A stretch of DNA of 64,000 bases from Faecalicatena_A orotica (GTDB lineage: Bacteria > Bacillota > Clostridia > Lachnospirales > Lachnospiraceae). The notes under the pieces were generated by a model. It saw only the letters and a program-made list of their open reading frames with translations, was not told the origin of the DNA and did not search any database. Below are positions 52,115-60,939 of the stretch, one piece after another. The DNA lies in the NCBI RefSeq assembly GCF_040545875.1, contig NZ_JBEPMR010000004.1; one strand, given 5' to 3'. Within the stretch, counting starts at the first letter, position 1. Every line of letters starts with the position of its first letter. The translations under genes were made by a program, and so were the position numbers.

Positions 52115-53323
52115 ATGATTAAAAAGCTTCGCAAACAAATTATTGCTGCCATCATGAGTGTATTTTCAATTTTACTGCTTATTATCCTTGTAAGTATCTA
52201 TATATCTACAAAACAGACTCTGGAAAGCAGCTGCTGGGACAAACTGGAATCAGCGATTTATAAAACGTATTCGAATAATTCACCGCTTATTCAGGATACC
52301 TCCCTGCCTATACTGGTTGTAACAGTTGATTATAAAAATAATATCAAACTGCTGGTGAATGACATAGAAAGTCTCTCCGCAGATGACATCAGCGGCATCG
52401 TACATGAGGTACTGACAAGTAAATCAAAATCCTCCGTTATTGACGGCCATTTACGTTTTCTCAGGAAAAGTATTGGTATCTCTGATATCCGCATTGCTGT
52501 GGCGGATATCCAGACGGAACAGTCCCTCCTCAGGAAACAGTTCTGGCAGCTATTAGTCATCGGGGTTATCTCAATCCTCACGTTTGGAATACTGAGTATC
52601 GTGTTATCTGACAAGCTGACAAAACCAGTCCAAAATACGATTCTCTCCCAAAAAGACTTTATCGCCAATGCTTCCCATAAGCTTAAGACCCCTCTGACAA
52701 TTATCCTTTCAAATTCAGAAATGCTTTTAAACGCAGAGGAACATTCCGGCAGATCGGACAACTATTCCGTGCAGCGGCTGAATTTTATCCACAGTGAATC
52801 TTTACGGATGAAGGTCCTGATAGAGCAGCTGCTTCAGCTTGCCAAACTGGACAGTTCAACCCTGCCAGTCCACAAGGATAAGCTGGACCTCAGCTTCCTC
52901 GTCTGCAACAGCATCTTAACTTATGAGCCGGTTATATATGATCTTGGGAAAAAATTAGATTTTGATTGTACAGAAAATATTACAGTACTTGGAAACGCAG
53001 AGAGTCTGAGGCAGGTTATCGATATTTTGATTGATAATGCAATCAAATATTCCCTGCCTGAGACTACGATAACGGTTTCATTGACAGAACTCAAACGAAG
53101 CGCACTTTTTACCGTTGAAAGCAATGGTGAGCCGATAAGTCCGGAGGACATTAACCGGATTTTCCAAAAATTTTATAGAATCGGAACCGACAGTACGGGT
53201 TACGGGCTTGGACTGTCCATCGCACAATCAATCATAGCGGAACACAATGGACTCATCTGGGCTGAAACCGACGGGATATCCAAAAACAAATTTTTAGTAC
53301 AGTTAAATAGTGTTGTTGAATGA
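52115..53323 (+). CDS. Sensor histidine kinase
   Basis: 402 aa from ATG 52115 (AAAGGAG upstream), 10 bases after the regulator gene. TM1 is about residues 8-30 and TM2 about 143-165, flanking a 110-residue extracytoplasmic sensor. The HisKA box is FIANASHKLKTPLTII (H188). The ATPase domain has NALKYS-like DNAIKYSLPE, a G1 region replaced by GYGLGLSIAQSI, and no HAMP is obvious. The sensor domain family is unknown. Confidence 0.9.
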   Translation: MIKKLRKQIIAAIMSVFSILLLIILVSIYISTKQTLESSCWDKLESAIYKTYSNNSPLIQDTSLPILVVTVDYKNNIKLLVNDIESLSADDISGIVHEVLTSKSKSSVIDGHLRFLRKSIGISDIRIAVADIQTEQSLLRKQFWQLLVIGVISILTFGILSIVLSDKLTKPVQNTILSQKDFIANASHKLKTPLTIILSNSEMLLNAEEHSGRSDNYSVQRLNFIHSESLRMKVLIEQLLQLAKLDSSTLPVHKDKLDLSFLVCNSILTYEPVIYDLGKKLDFDCTENITVLGNAESLRQVIDILIDNAIKYSLPETTITVSLTELKRSALFTVESNGEPISPEDINRIFQKFYRIGTDSTGYGLGLSIAQSIIAEHNGLIWAETDGISKNKFLVQLNSVVE

Positions 53324-53366
53324 TATCTTCAGTCTTTTTAGTTTCTAATATCTGCTGCCAGGCTCT

Positions 53367-53969
53367 TTACGCCGCCTTTCCCGGCTTCACTAAGAGTCCT
53401 GACCTCAGCAGTGCCGGTCTCACGGCATTATAGAGGAACGCCACTAATACAGTGGATACCACCGCATTTACAAACGTCGTTGCTGTACTCCATTTGGCCA
53501 GAACCTCCGCCATCTGCTGTGGCTGGCCCAAAATATACTGCTTATAAAAATACCCGGCAATCGGATCCGCAATTACGTTGAATCCAAGTCCTGCGACAGA
53601 TGCAATGATACTCCATTTAAAAATGTATTTTTTGTCGCTGCTCTCATTAATTTTAGCGATCCGGTGTGCAACTAAGCCCACAATCAGTCCAATGCAGAGC
53701 TTTAAAACAAATGTCTTCGGAGCTCCTGTAATGTAGATTGGGTCCATAATATCCGCAAATGTCATCCCGATTGCGCCAGCCAGACCTCCGTACCAGCCGC
53801 CCAGCAGCAGCGCCCCGAGAACACAAAATGCATTCCCGATATGGATTGACGTAGCGTCTCCCCCCGGCATCGGAATCTTTATCTGAAGATAAGTAAATGT
53901 TACATAACAAAGCGTGGCCAGTATTGCAGTCTGGGCAAGCTTTAAAACTGTCTGATTTTTCTGTTCCAT
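53367..53969 (-). CDS. ECF-type transporter S component
   Basis: 200 aa with five or six membrane helices. VTFTYLQIKIPMPGGDATSIHIGNAFCVLGALLLGGWYGGLAGAIGMTFADIMDP is the ECF S-component signature region, with an IHxGN motif and the helix that contacts the EcfT. Members bind a vitamin or small precursor and share the EcfAAT module, which is not in this window. The vitamin cannot be assigned with confidence. No riboswitch was recognised upstream. Confidence 0.8.
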   Translation of the reverse strand: MEQKNQTVLKLAQTAILATLCYVTFTYLQIKIPMPGGDATSIHIGNAFCVLGALLLGGWYGGLAGAIGMTFADIMDPIYITGAPKTFVLKLCIGLIVGLVAHRIAKINESSDKKYIFKWSIIASVAGLGFNVIADPIAGYFYKQYILGQPQQMAEVLAKWSTATTFVNAVVSTVLVAFLYNAVRPALLRSGLLVKPGKAA

Positions 53970-54096
53970 AGTTCATACTTCCTTTCACCTTTAGATGCTG
54001 TCTATGATACTACTAAAGTGGTTCTGTAAAAACATCCAGTTATTCACGAAATAACCAGTCCAGTTCTGGATCATGCATTGCCGGACATGCTTTATC

Positions 54097-54125
54097 TTGT
54101 CTCAGGCGGCAGTTTTTGTTATAGT
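54097..54125 (+). promoter_or_regulatory. Promoter of the LytTR two-component operon
   Basis: TTGTCT (54097-54102), 17-base spacer, TATAGT (54120-54125). Two CCAGTT elements (54036 and 54060) precede it at a 24-base interval and could be LytTR-type repeats, with weak support. Confidence 0.5.
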
Positions 54126-54210
54126 AAACTCAGACAGAAATGCTTCACACATGCCCTTTCATTTCGTTAAGAGGGACATCGGTTAAAAGATGCCCTAACA
54201 GGAGAATCAC

Positions 54211-54918
54211 ATGATTAGAATCGCAATTGTAGAGGATGAGGACAGCTATATCGAACAGCTGACCGGGTACCTCCAAGAATACCGGGAAACTGCAAATGAA
54301 GACTTCGATATCACCGTCTACCGGGATGGTGATGCCGTTGTCGCCAGTTATAAAGCACAGTTTGACATTATCCTGATGGATATCCAAATGCGCTTTGTGG
54401 ACGGCATGACCGCGGCAGAAGAGATACGGAGCCAGGATTCAGAAGTTGTCATCATCTTCATTACCAACATGACGCAGTATGCCATTCGAGGCTATGAGGT
54501 TGATGCTCTCGATTATATCCTGAAGCCGGTCTCTTATTTTGCATTCAGCCAGAAATTGAGCCGTGCCATAGCCAGAATTAAGAAGCGGGAAAGTAAATAC
54601 GTCACTGTCTCTGTGAAAGGCGGCATCCTGCGCCTGAATGTATCGGATATCTATTATATAGAAAGTGCCGGGCATGACCTGATCTACCACTGCGCAGGCG
54701 GGAACCACACGGCATCAGGCACTATGAAGTCCGCAGAGGAAGAATTCGGGGGAATGAGTTTTTCCCGCGGCAACAAGTGTTACCTGATTAATCTGGAACA
54801 CGTGGAAGGAATTCAGGACAAGTGCGCGGTTGTCCGGGGAGAACACCTGCAGCTGAGCCGTCCCCGCATGAACACATTTATGCAGGACCTGACCAAATAC
54901 TGGGGGGAGATTAAATGA
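54211..54918 (+). CDS. LytTR-type response regulator
   Basis: 235 aa. The receiver domain has EDED at the start, phosphoacceptor D57 in ILMDIQM, and conserved K in DYILKPVSY. The LytTR DNA-binding domain (about 130-232) has YVTVSVKGGILRLNVSDIYYIESAGHDLIYHC, SFSRGNKCYLINLEHVEGIQ and LSRPRM. ACAGGAG is upstream. Its stop overlaps the kinase start (ATGA). Confidence 0.9.
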   Translation: MIRIAIVEDEDSYIEQLTGYLQEYRETANEDFDITVYRDGDAVVASYKAQFDIILMDIQMRFVDGMTAAEEIRSQDSEVVIIFITNMTQYAIRGYEVDALDYILKPVSYFAFSQKLSRAIARIKKRESKYVTVSVKGGILRLNVSDIYYIESAGHDLIYHCAGGNHTASGTMKSAEEEFGGMSFSRGNKCYLINLEHVEGIQDKCAVVRGEHLQLSRPRMNTFMQDLTKYWGEIK

Positions 54919-56240
54919 ACCAGACAGATATAAACCTCATACTGCCCGACATCCCGAGGCTGTACACTGCACTTGCCGAATGGCTTGCCTGCATCCTGTG
55001 TATTCTGGAGATGAAACGGCGCATAAATGGCTGGAAGCTGGCCCTTACCTCTGCCGGAGCGCTTATACTCCAGGCCGCTTTTCTGACCTTAACAAAAGAA
55101 CTCGGCGATTTCTGGTGGATTCTATGTATGGCCGCCGCTGTCGGGCTGATGTACCTTTTTCTCTTCCGCTGCTGTGACACCCATCTCAGGGACATCGGCT
55201 ATTACTGTGTACGTGCCTTCGTTATCGCCGAGCTGGCCGCATCTCTGGAGTGGCAGATTGACTGCTATTTTTACTATACCATGAACTGGCAGGCCGGCTG
55301 GCTTCGGGTATTATTGCTGGTCGTGATCTATGCGGCAGTTTTTTTTACGGCGTGGGTGCTGTACCGGAAAACAACCTCCGGCGAAGACGGGCTTCAGATT
55401 ACCTCAAAGGAACTTACTGCCTGCATTATCATCGGGCTGGCAGTCTTTCTTATGAGCAATCTTGGATTCGTGTCAAATTCAACCCCATTTGCCGGACATC
55501 AGACTGCCGAGATCTTCAACGTCAGGACTCTCATAGACCTTGGAGGCGCGGCAATCCTATATGCCTACCATATCCAGAGGATCGACCTGCGGACCAAACT
55601 GGAGCTGGAAAGTGTACAGAACATTCTTCACAACCAGTATATCCAGTACCAGCAGTCTCAGGAAGCAATGGACATTATCAACTATAAATATCACGACCTG
55701 AAGCACCATATTATTGCCCTCAAGTCGGAGGGAAACGACCAGAAAAGGAATGAATATCTGGATAAAATGGAAGAAGAAATACAGCACTATGAGGCCCAGA
55801 ATAAAACCGGGAACCAGGTACTGGACACACTTCTTACTTCTAAGAATCTGTATTGTATGAAGAATCAGATCTCCATGACCAGCGTAGCGGACGGGAGTTC
55901 CTTTGGCTTCATGGATGTCATGGATATCTGCTCCATCTTTGGAAATGCCTTAGATAACGCGATAGAATGTGAGAAAAAAATAGCCGATCCTGAAAAAAGA
56001 CTGATTCATGTATCCGCATTTACACAGAAAAACTTCCTGATCATACGCTTTGAAAATTATTATGAAGGGGTTCTTACGTTTGACGAGCAGCTCCCTGTAA
56101 CGACTAAGAAAGAGCCCCAGTTCCACGGGTACGGCCTGAAAAGCCTGCGGTATACCGTTCGGAAATACGGTGGCGAAGTTGATGTCAGCGCACAGGATAA
56201 CTGGTTTAACCTGAAGATTCTGATTCCCTTGAAGATGTAA
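54915..56240 (+). CDS. GHKL-type sensor histidine kinase
   Basis: 441 aa. Six or so N-terminal helices (about 10-225) form a membrane sensor. The phospho-helix is NYKYHDLKHHIIALK, and the C-terminal ATPase (HATPase_c_5) has the N-box IFGNALDNAIEC and G-box HGYGLKSLRYTV. This layout is that of AgrC/VirS-like peptide sensors, and the signal is unknown. It overlaps the response-regulator gene by 4 bases. The GH3 gene follows after the terminator. Confidence 0.9.
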   Translation: MNQTDINLILPDIPRLYTALAEWLACILCILEMKRRINGWKLALTSAGALILQAAFLTLTKELGDFWWILCMAAAVGLMYLFLFRCCDTHLRDIGYYCVRAFVIAELAASLEWQIDCYFYYTMNWQAGWLRVLLLVVIYAAVFFTAWVLYRKTTSGEDGLQITSKELTACIIIGLAVFLMSNLGFVSNSTPFAGHQTAEIFNVRTLIDLGGAAILYAYHIQRIDLRTKLELESVQNILHNQYIQYQQSQEAMDIINYKYHDLKHHIIALKSEGNDQKRNEYLDKMEEEIQHYEAQNKTGNQVLDTLLTSKNLYCMKNQISMTSVADGSSFGFMDVMDICSIFGNALDNAIECEKKIADPEKRLIHVSAFTQKNFLIIRFENYYEGVLTFDEQLPVTTKKEPQFHGYGLKSLRYTVRKYGGEVDVSAQDNWFNLKILIPLKM

Positions 56241-56241
56241 A

Positions 56242-56288
56242 ACAGACACCGAATTTGGCAATATGCATGAATTTCGGTGTCTGTTTTT
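56242..56288 (+). terminator. Terminator after the LytTR system
   Basis: ACAGACACCGAAATT-type stem: ACAGACACCGAA pairs with TTTCGGTGTCTGT around a loop and is followed by TTTTT. Confidence 0.85.
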
Positions 56289-56306
56289 ATGTAATTTTAC
56301 TAACAG

Positions 56307-56325
56307 TTTTGCAATTTGTGCAAAA
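56307..56325. promoter_or_regulatory. Palindrome upstream of the GH3 gene
   Basis: TTTTGCA (56307-56313) and TGCAAAA (56319-56325) are perfect arms with 5 bases between, about 85 bases before the GH3 start. A likely operator; the binding protein is unknown. Confidence 0.5.
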
Positions 56326-56408
56326 AAAACGCAGTTTATGCGTAAACCCGCACGGATGTAAAACTTCTGTTAAAATCTTATTATCCAATACTAAAGGAGG
56401 AGAATCAG

Positions 56409-58832
56409 GTGAAACATCAGGATCTTATCGATAAAATGACGCTCGCGGAGAAGGCAGCGTTTTTAAGTGGAAAGTCAGAATGGGAAACGAGAGATTTTAA
56501 GCGTCTCGGTATCCCTTCTATTTTTTGTTCCGACGGCCCTCACGGAATCCGCAAACAGGACGGCGCCGGAGACCATCTCGGTCTGAATGCATCCCTGCCG
56601 TCGACCTGCTTTCCAACCGCTGCTGCTGTGGCAAACAGCTGGGATGAAGAACTCGGGCAGGAACTTGGCGATGCGCTGGGTGAGGAAGCAGGTTCCTTAG
56701 GTGTCAACGTTCTTCTCGGCCCGGGTCTGAATATAAAAAGAAGTCCGTTATGCGGAAGAAACTTCGAGTATTATTCAGAGGACCCATATCTTGCCGGAAA
56801 GATGGCCGCATCTTATATCAGGGGAATTCAGAAGCGCGGCGTGTACGCATGTCCAAAGCATTTTGCAGTAAATAGCCAGGAACTGCGCCGTATGGCAATG
56901 AATGCTGTTCTGGACGAACGTACTCTGAGGGAAATCTACCTGACCGGATTTGAAATCGCCGTGAAAGAAGGCGGCGCAAAGGCCATCATGACAAGCTACA
57001 ATGAAGTAAACGGTACATATGCCAATGAAAACACACATTTGCTGAAAGACATTCTGCGGGATGAATGGGGCTTTGACGGCATCGTCATTACGGACTGGGG
57101 CGGTTCCAACAGCCATACCCGCGGTGTTTTGGCAGGATCTGACCTCGAAATGCCTACTCCCGGACTCGACTCAGCACGTGAAATTTTGCAGTCCATAAAA
57201 GACGGAACTCTCAAAATGGAAGAACTGGATTCCTGTGTGGATCATCTCTTAGATGCGGTACTCACACTCAGCAAAAATGCTGAAACTATGAAACGCAGTT
57301 TTTCAGAGACCGCCCATCACGGGCTTGCCAGAAGAGCTGCAAGTGAAAGTGCAGTACTGTTAAAGAATACAGATCAGATCCTCCCTCTTGCCGCCAAGAG
57401 TAAAGTTGCAGTCATCGGAGACTTTGCCTTCGCACCGAGATACCAGGGGGCAGGATCTTCTGTTGTGAATGCTACTTTCGTTGAGACAACCGAAAGAAAC
57501 ATCCAGAATTACGACCTTCAGGTTACAGGATCCAGCCGCGGCTATCAGCGGACAGGCGGTGAAGATGCGGCCCTGAAAAAAGAAGCTTTGGACCTTGCAG
57601 GGAAAGCGGATGTCGTACTCTACTATTTTGGTCTGGACGAACTCAGCGAATCCGAAGGAATGGACCGTACACATATGCGTATCCCACAGAATCAGATTGA
57701 CCTTCTCGAGGCACTGGTTCAGGTCAACCCTAATATCGTAGGCGTAGTAAGTGCGGGTGCTTCTTTTGAAATGCCGTGGCACTACTGCTGTAAGGCTATC
57801 CTCCACGGTTATCTGACCGGGCAGGCAGGAGCCAGTGCTATGTTGGATATACTGACCGGCAAAGTCAATCCTTCCGGCCGCCTGAGTGAAACTTATCCGG
57901 TCAAATATGAAGATACACCGGCTTTCAGGAATTTTCCGGGCACAGAGAGGAATTCCGAATACCGGGAGGGCCTCTTCGTCGGCTACCGGTACTATGATAC
58001 TGCAAAAGTACGGGTACAATATCCCTTCGGCTACGGGCTTTCCTATACTACTTTCGAATATTCTGACTTAAAGACTGATGAGTGGGGTGCAACGTTCACT
58101 ATTAAAAACACAGGGGCACGGGACGGTGCGGAAGTCGCCCAACTCTATGTTTCAAAGCCTGATAAGGAAGTTTTCCGTCCTGTGAAGGAATTGAAAGGAT
58201 TCAGGAAGGTATTTTTAAAAGCAGGTGAAAGCAAAGAAGTGACCATTCCTTTTGATGATAAAACATTCCGTTACTGGAATGTCTTAACAAATCAATGGGA
58301 AATCGAAGGAGGTAATTACCAGATTATGATCGGCGCCTGTGTTGCAGATATCAGGCTGACGGCAGATGTACAGATCGAAGGGTCAACAGACTTCTTCCCA
58401 TACAAGAAAGAAACTCTCCCTTCCTACTATTCCGGATTGGTACAGCAGGTCGATGATAAAGAATTCGAGACACTGCTCGGACACCCGGTCCCGGATGGGA
58501 AATGGACCGGAGAGCTCGGTGTCAATGACGCTATCTGCCAGATGTACTATGCCAAAAGCGGTCTTGCCAGACTGATATACCGGGTCCTCACACACCTGAA
58601 GAAAAAGAGCGAGGCCAAAGGAAAGCCTGATTTGAACATATTGTTTATCTATAATATGCCTTTCAGGGGAATTGCAAAGATGACCGCAGGTGCCGTCAGC
58701 ATGGACATGGCGTACGGTATGGTAGAAGTTGTAAACGGACATTTTTTCAAAGGAATGAAGAAAATCATTGGTGGCTTCTTTGCCAATTCTAAAGCCAATA
58801 AAGCATATGAATCGAAACTTGCAGGAAAGTAA
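56409..58832 (+). CDS. GH3 beta-glucosidase-type enzyme with C-terminal extension
   Basis: 807 aa starting at a GTG, with AAAGGAGG just upstream. The N-terminal GH3 barrel has SDGPHGIRK, GRNFEYYSEDP, KHFAVNSQE and VITDWGGS (nucleophile D229). The GH3_C domain (about 315-530) and a fibronectin-III-like domain (about 555-640, ending in YWN) follow. Residues about 650-807 are an unusual tail (VDDKEFETLLGHPVP, then a partly hydrophobic stretch MPFRGIAKMTAGAVSMDMAYGM). No signal peptide, so it is cytoplasmic or membrane-associated by its tail. Likely substrates are beta-glucosides; the GtrA-like gene is 22 bases downstream. Confidence 0.88.
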   Translation: MKHQDLIDKMTLAEKAAFLSGKSEWETRDFKRLGIPSIFCSDGPHGIRKQDGAGDHLGLNASLPSTCFPTAAAVANSWDEELGQELGDALGEEAGSLGVNVLLGPGLNIKRSPLCGRNFEYYSEDPYLAGKMAASYIRGIQKRGVYACPKHFAVNSQELRRMAMNAVLDERTLREIYLTGFEIAVKEGGAKAIMTSYNEVNGTYANENTHLLKDILRDEWGFDGIVITDWGGSNSHTRGVLAGSDLEMPTPGLDSAREILQSIKDGTLKMEELDSCVDHLLDAVLTLSKNAETMKRSFSETAHHGLARRAASESAVLLKNTDQILPLAAKSKVAVIGDFAFAPRYQGAGSSVVNATFVETTERNIQNYDLQVTGSSRGYQRTGGEDAALKKEALDLAGKADVVLYYFGLDELSESEGMDRTHMRIPQNQIDLLEALVQVNPNIVGVVSAGASFEMPWHYCCKAILHGYLTGQAGASAMLDILTGKVNPSGRLSETYPVKYEDTPAFRNFPGTERNSEYREGLFVGYRYYDTAKVRVQYPFGYGLSYTTFEYSDLKTDEWGATFTIKNTGARDGAEVAQLYVSKPDKEVFRPVKELKGFRKVFLKAGESKEVTIPFDDKTFRYWNVLTNQWEIEGGNYQIMIGACVADIRLTADVQIEGSTDFFPYKKETLPSYYSGLVQQVDDKEFETLLGHPVPDGKWTGELGVNDAICQMYYAKSGLARLIYRVLTHLKKKSEAKGKPDLNILFIYNMPFRGIAKMTAGAVSMDMAYGMVEVVNGHFFKGMKKIIGGFFANSKANKAYESKLAGK

Positions 58833-58854
58833 AATACAGGAGGTTTAATCAATT

Positions 58855-59454
58855 ATGGAAAGCGAAGTTAAAAAGGCCGGTTTCTGGAGTAATTTTAAGG
58901 AAAAGCATCCCGGCATCGCACAGTTTATCGTATTTTTTATCATCAGTAACGGGGTCACCGTACTCCAGATGATCATGATGCCGCTCATCAAGTATTTGTT
59001 CGGCTTCACATCTCTGGTAAGCACGGCATTTCAGGTACTGCCTGTAGGGCATAATCTGGACGGAAGCATTTATTATGTATTCGACTATGCTGCAGGCTCT
59101 ATCGCAGGCGGGGGCGGCGGTGGTCTCGCCTATTTCCTCGCCGTTGAGATCACGCTTCTGCTTGCACAGATTATCAATTTCTTCCTTCAGCGGAATGTAA
59201 CCTTTAAGTCTAATACGAGCGTGGTAAAAGCCGCTGTATGGTATTTCATCGCGTGGGTAATTATTTCCGTCGGGGCTGCCGCACTGCAGGGACTTTATAA
59301 AACACCAATCTATGATTTCTGCATGAATATGATGGGGCAGGGTGCCGGTATGACAGTCGCGGATATCATAACCATGCTGATCAACTGTGTCATCTCCTTC
59401 TGGGTATTCTTCCCGATCATGAAGATTATTTTTAAAGAGAAAAAAGAAGCATAA
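58855..59454 (+). CDS. GtrA-like four-helix membrane protein
   Basis: 199 aa. Four hydrophobic segments: about 20-45, 85-108 (glycine-rich GSIAGGGGGGLAYFLAVEITLLLA), 120-145 and 170-192. The motif NFFLQRNVTFKSN is that of GtrA/DPMS-type proteins, which help move lipid-linked sugars across the membrane. It is longer than typical GtrA (about 130) by an inserted loop. GGAGG precedes ATG 58855, and it is linked to the GH3 gene. Confidence 0.75.
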   Translation: MESEVKKAGFWSNFKEKHPGIAQFIVFFIISNGVTVLQMIMMPLIKYLFGFTSLVSTAFQVLPVGHNLDGSIYYVFDYAAGSIAGGGGGGLAYFLAVEITLLLAQIINFFLQRNVTFKSNTSVVKAAVWYFIAWVIISVGAAALQGLYKTPIYDFCMNMMGQGAGMTVADIITMLINCVISFWVFFPIMKIIFKEKKEA

Positions 59455-59474
59455 AACAAAATCAGATAACATAC

Positions 59475-59507
59475 AAAAAGGACTTGCCGGTGTGCAGGTC
59501 CTTTTTT
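59475..59507 (+). terminator. Terminator after the GtrA-like gene
   Basis: AAAAAGGAC and GGTCCTTTTTT form the stem around a 13-base loop. Confidence 0.85.
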
Positions 59508-59525
59508 GTATGAAATGATATTTTT

Positions 59526-59552
59526 TGTAGCAATTTACTTTTAATTATCGTC
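59526..59552 (+). promoter_or_regulatory. ECF-type promoter of the sigma-factor operon
   Basis: TGTAGC (59526-59531) and CGTC (59549-59552) are separated by 17 bases. This is near the TGTAAC-N16-CGTC pattern of sigma-V/X-type ECF promoters, so the operon may be positively autoregulated. Confidence 0.5.
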
Positions 59553-59630
59553 TAATAAGTATAAGGGTATTTTACAGACATCAAACAGTTACGGTTCACA
59601 CAGAACCTGCAGCTTACAGGGGGGAACAAA

Positions 59631-60170
59631 GTGGAAGAAGTAAAACGATCCACGGATATCAGACTGGTTAGAAAAGCAATCCGGGGCAGTGTCGACGCCT
59701 ATGGTGAACTTATAACAATACATAAAGGTTATCTGTACCGGATGGCATACCTGCATTCCGGCAGTGAGGATGCCGCGCTGGAAATTGTGCAGGAAACGGT
59801 ACTGAAGGGCTTTCATTCTATTAAAACCCTTCAGAATCCTGCGGTATTCAGGTCCTGGATGACCACAATCCTGATACATGTATCCAGTGATTATTATAGG
59901 AGGAATATTCCATTTTCAGAGCTTCCTGAAGAAGAACAGGAGCAGGAAAACAGCGGAATCTCCGCAGAAGAAAGACTGGACCTGTATGCCGCAATCCGCA
60001 GGCTTCCCGAGCATTACAGAATGGTCATCGTTCTGAAATATTTTGACGGGCTGAAACAGGATGAGATCGCCGGGATCATGAACATTCCCCGGGGAAGTGT
60101 TTCTTCATATCTGACACGTGCTAAAAAAGAACTCAGAAAAAGCCTGGAGGAGGGATATTTAAATGGATAA
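59631..60170 (+). CDS. ECF RNA polymerase sigma factor
   Basis: 179 aa. Region 2 (AYGELITIHKGYLYRMAYLHSGSEDAALEIVQETVLKGF, then FRSWMTTILIHVSSDYYRR) and region 4 (LPEHYRMVIVLKYFDGLKQDEIAGIMNIPRGSVSSYLTRAKKELRK) are complete, without extra domains. GGGGGGAACAAA precedes the start codon at 59631 (GTG). It overlaps the anti-sigma gene by 8 bases. It resembles the sigma-V-like factors that react to wall damage. Confidence 0.9.
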   Translation: MEEVKRSTDIRLVRKAIRGSVDAYGELITIHKGYLYRMAYLHSGSEDAALEIVQETVLKGFHSIKTLQNPAVFRSWMTTILIHVSSDYYRRNIPFSELPEEEQEQENSGISAEERLDLYAAIRRLPEHYRMVIVLKYFDGLKQDEIAGIMNIPRGSVSSYLTRAKKELRKSLEEGYLNG

Positions 60171-60906
60171 AAGATTTGAACAGATTCCCGTATCCGAAAA
60201 GCTGGACGGCGTGATTGACCACTGCATGGAGCAGCTTCATAAGGAGCAGAAAAGTAAGAGAAAAAAATGGATGAAAAAGACATTTATTTCACTTGGTACA
60301 GCCGCTGCTGTTTTCGTGTGTGCCGTTTTCTTCGGGGCAAGTAATCCCAATGCAGCCGAGAGTATCCCTCTGATCGGGCATATCACCCGTTTGATGCAGG
60401 GGGAACAAAAGCCTGCCCAGGAGTATATACAGGAATCTAATGGCGTAAAAATAACAGTATCTGAAGTGACACATGACAATCACTGGATTTCTATGAATGT
60501 GGTATTTTACAGTAAATCTGGTTTTCCGCAAGAGATGTATGCCAGTACATCTGGTACAGAATGTGGTCTGCTTGAATTTATATCCGAAATCCGTTTTGAT
60601 TTTTATGATCAGACAATTGCTGATTCTTCGTATATGAAAGGTAGCTTTACAGATGAAAATACTTATTCCGGGAAAATCAATATTCCGATTGACCAGCGAA
60701 TCCCCGCATCCGCCAGAAAAGATATAAAAATCCCAAAAGAATTCGACTTCATCTGGAATATCAGTATTATCTATGACTGGCCCTATGATTTATGGGAATA
60801 CGCTTTGAATGAAGAAAAGCCATACCACACCAGCTTTTTACCTAACAATGGATTTGGCGGAACCTGGGATTTTCAATTCAGTATCCCGCTGAACGTTAAC
60901 CAATAA
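60163..60906 (+). CDS. Membrane anti-sigma factor, DUF4179-like
   Basis: 247 aa, start 60163 inside the sigma gene. A basic cytoplasmic N-terminus (KEQKSKRKKWMKK) precedes one membrane helix (about 46-64, FISLGTAAAVFVCAVFFGA). The extracytoplasmic part (NAAESIPLIGHITRLMQGEQ and beta-rich remainder) fits DUF4179 anti-sigma proteins. It probably holds the ECF sigma factor until wall stress relieves it. The overlap of the genes supports co-expression. Confidence 0.82.
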   Translation: MDKRFEQIPVSEKLDGVIDHCMEQLHKEQKSKRKKWMKKTFISLGTAAAVFVCAVFFGASNPNAAESIPLIGHITRLMQGEQKPAQEYIQESNGVKITVSEVTHDNHWISMNVVFYSKSGFPQEMYASTSGTECGLLEFISEIRFDFYDQTIADSSYMKGSFTDENTYSGKINIPIDQRIPASARKDIKIPKEFDFIWNISIIYDWPYDLWEYALNEEKPYHTSFLPNNGFGGTWDFQFSIPLNVNQ

Positions 60907-60939
60907 TCGTTTTCTGAGCCAAGAAACGGAGGATACCAT

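Noticed and set aside
53970..54210. Possible vitamin riboswitch upstream of the ECF S component (a CTGAGA element and small hairpins)
   Set aside because: The other conserved TPP helices are missing and no other riboswitch consensus is seen; most of the region is explained by the divergent LytTR promoter.
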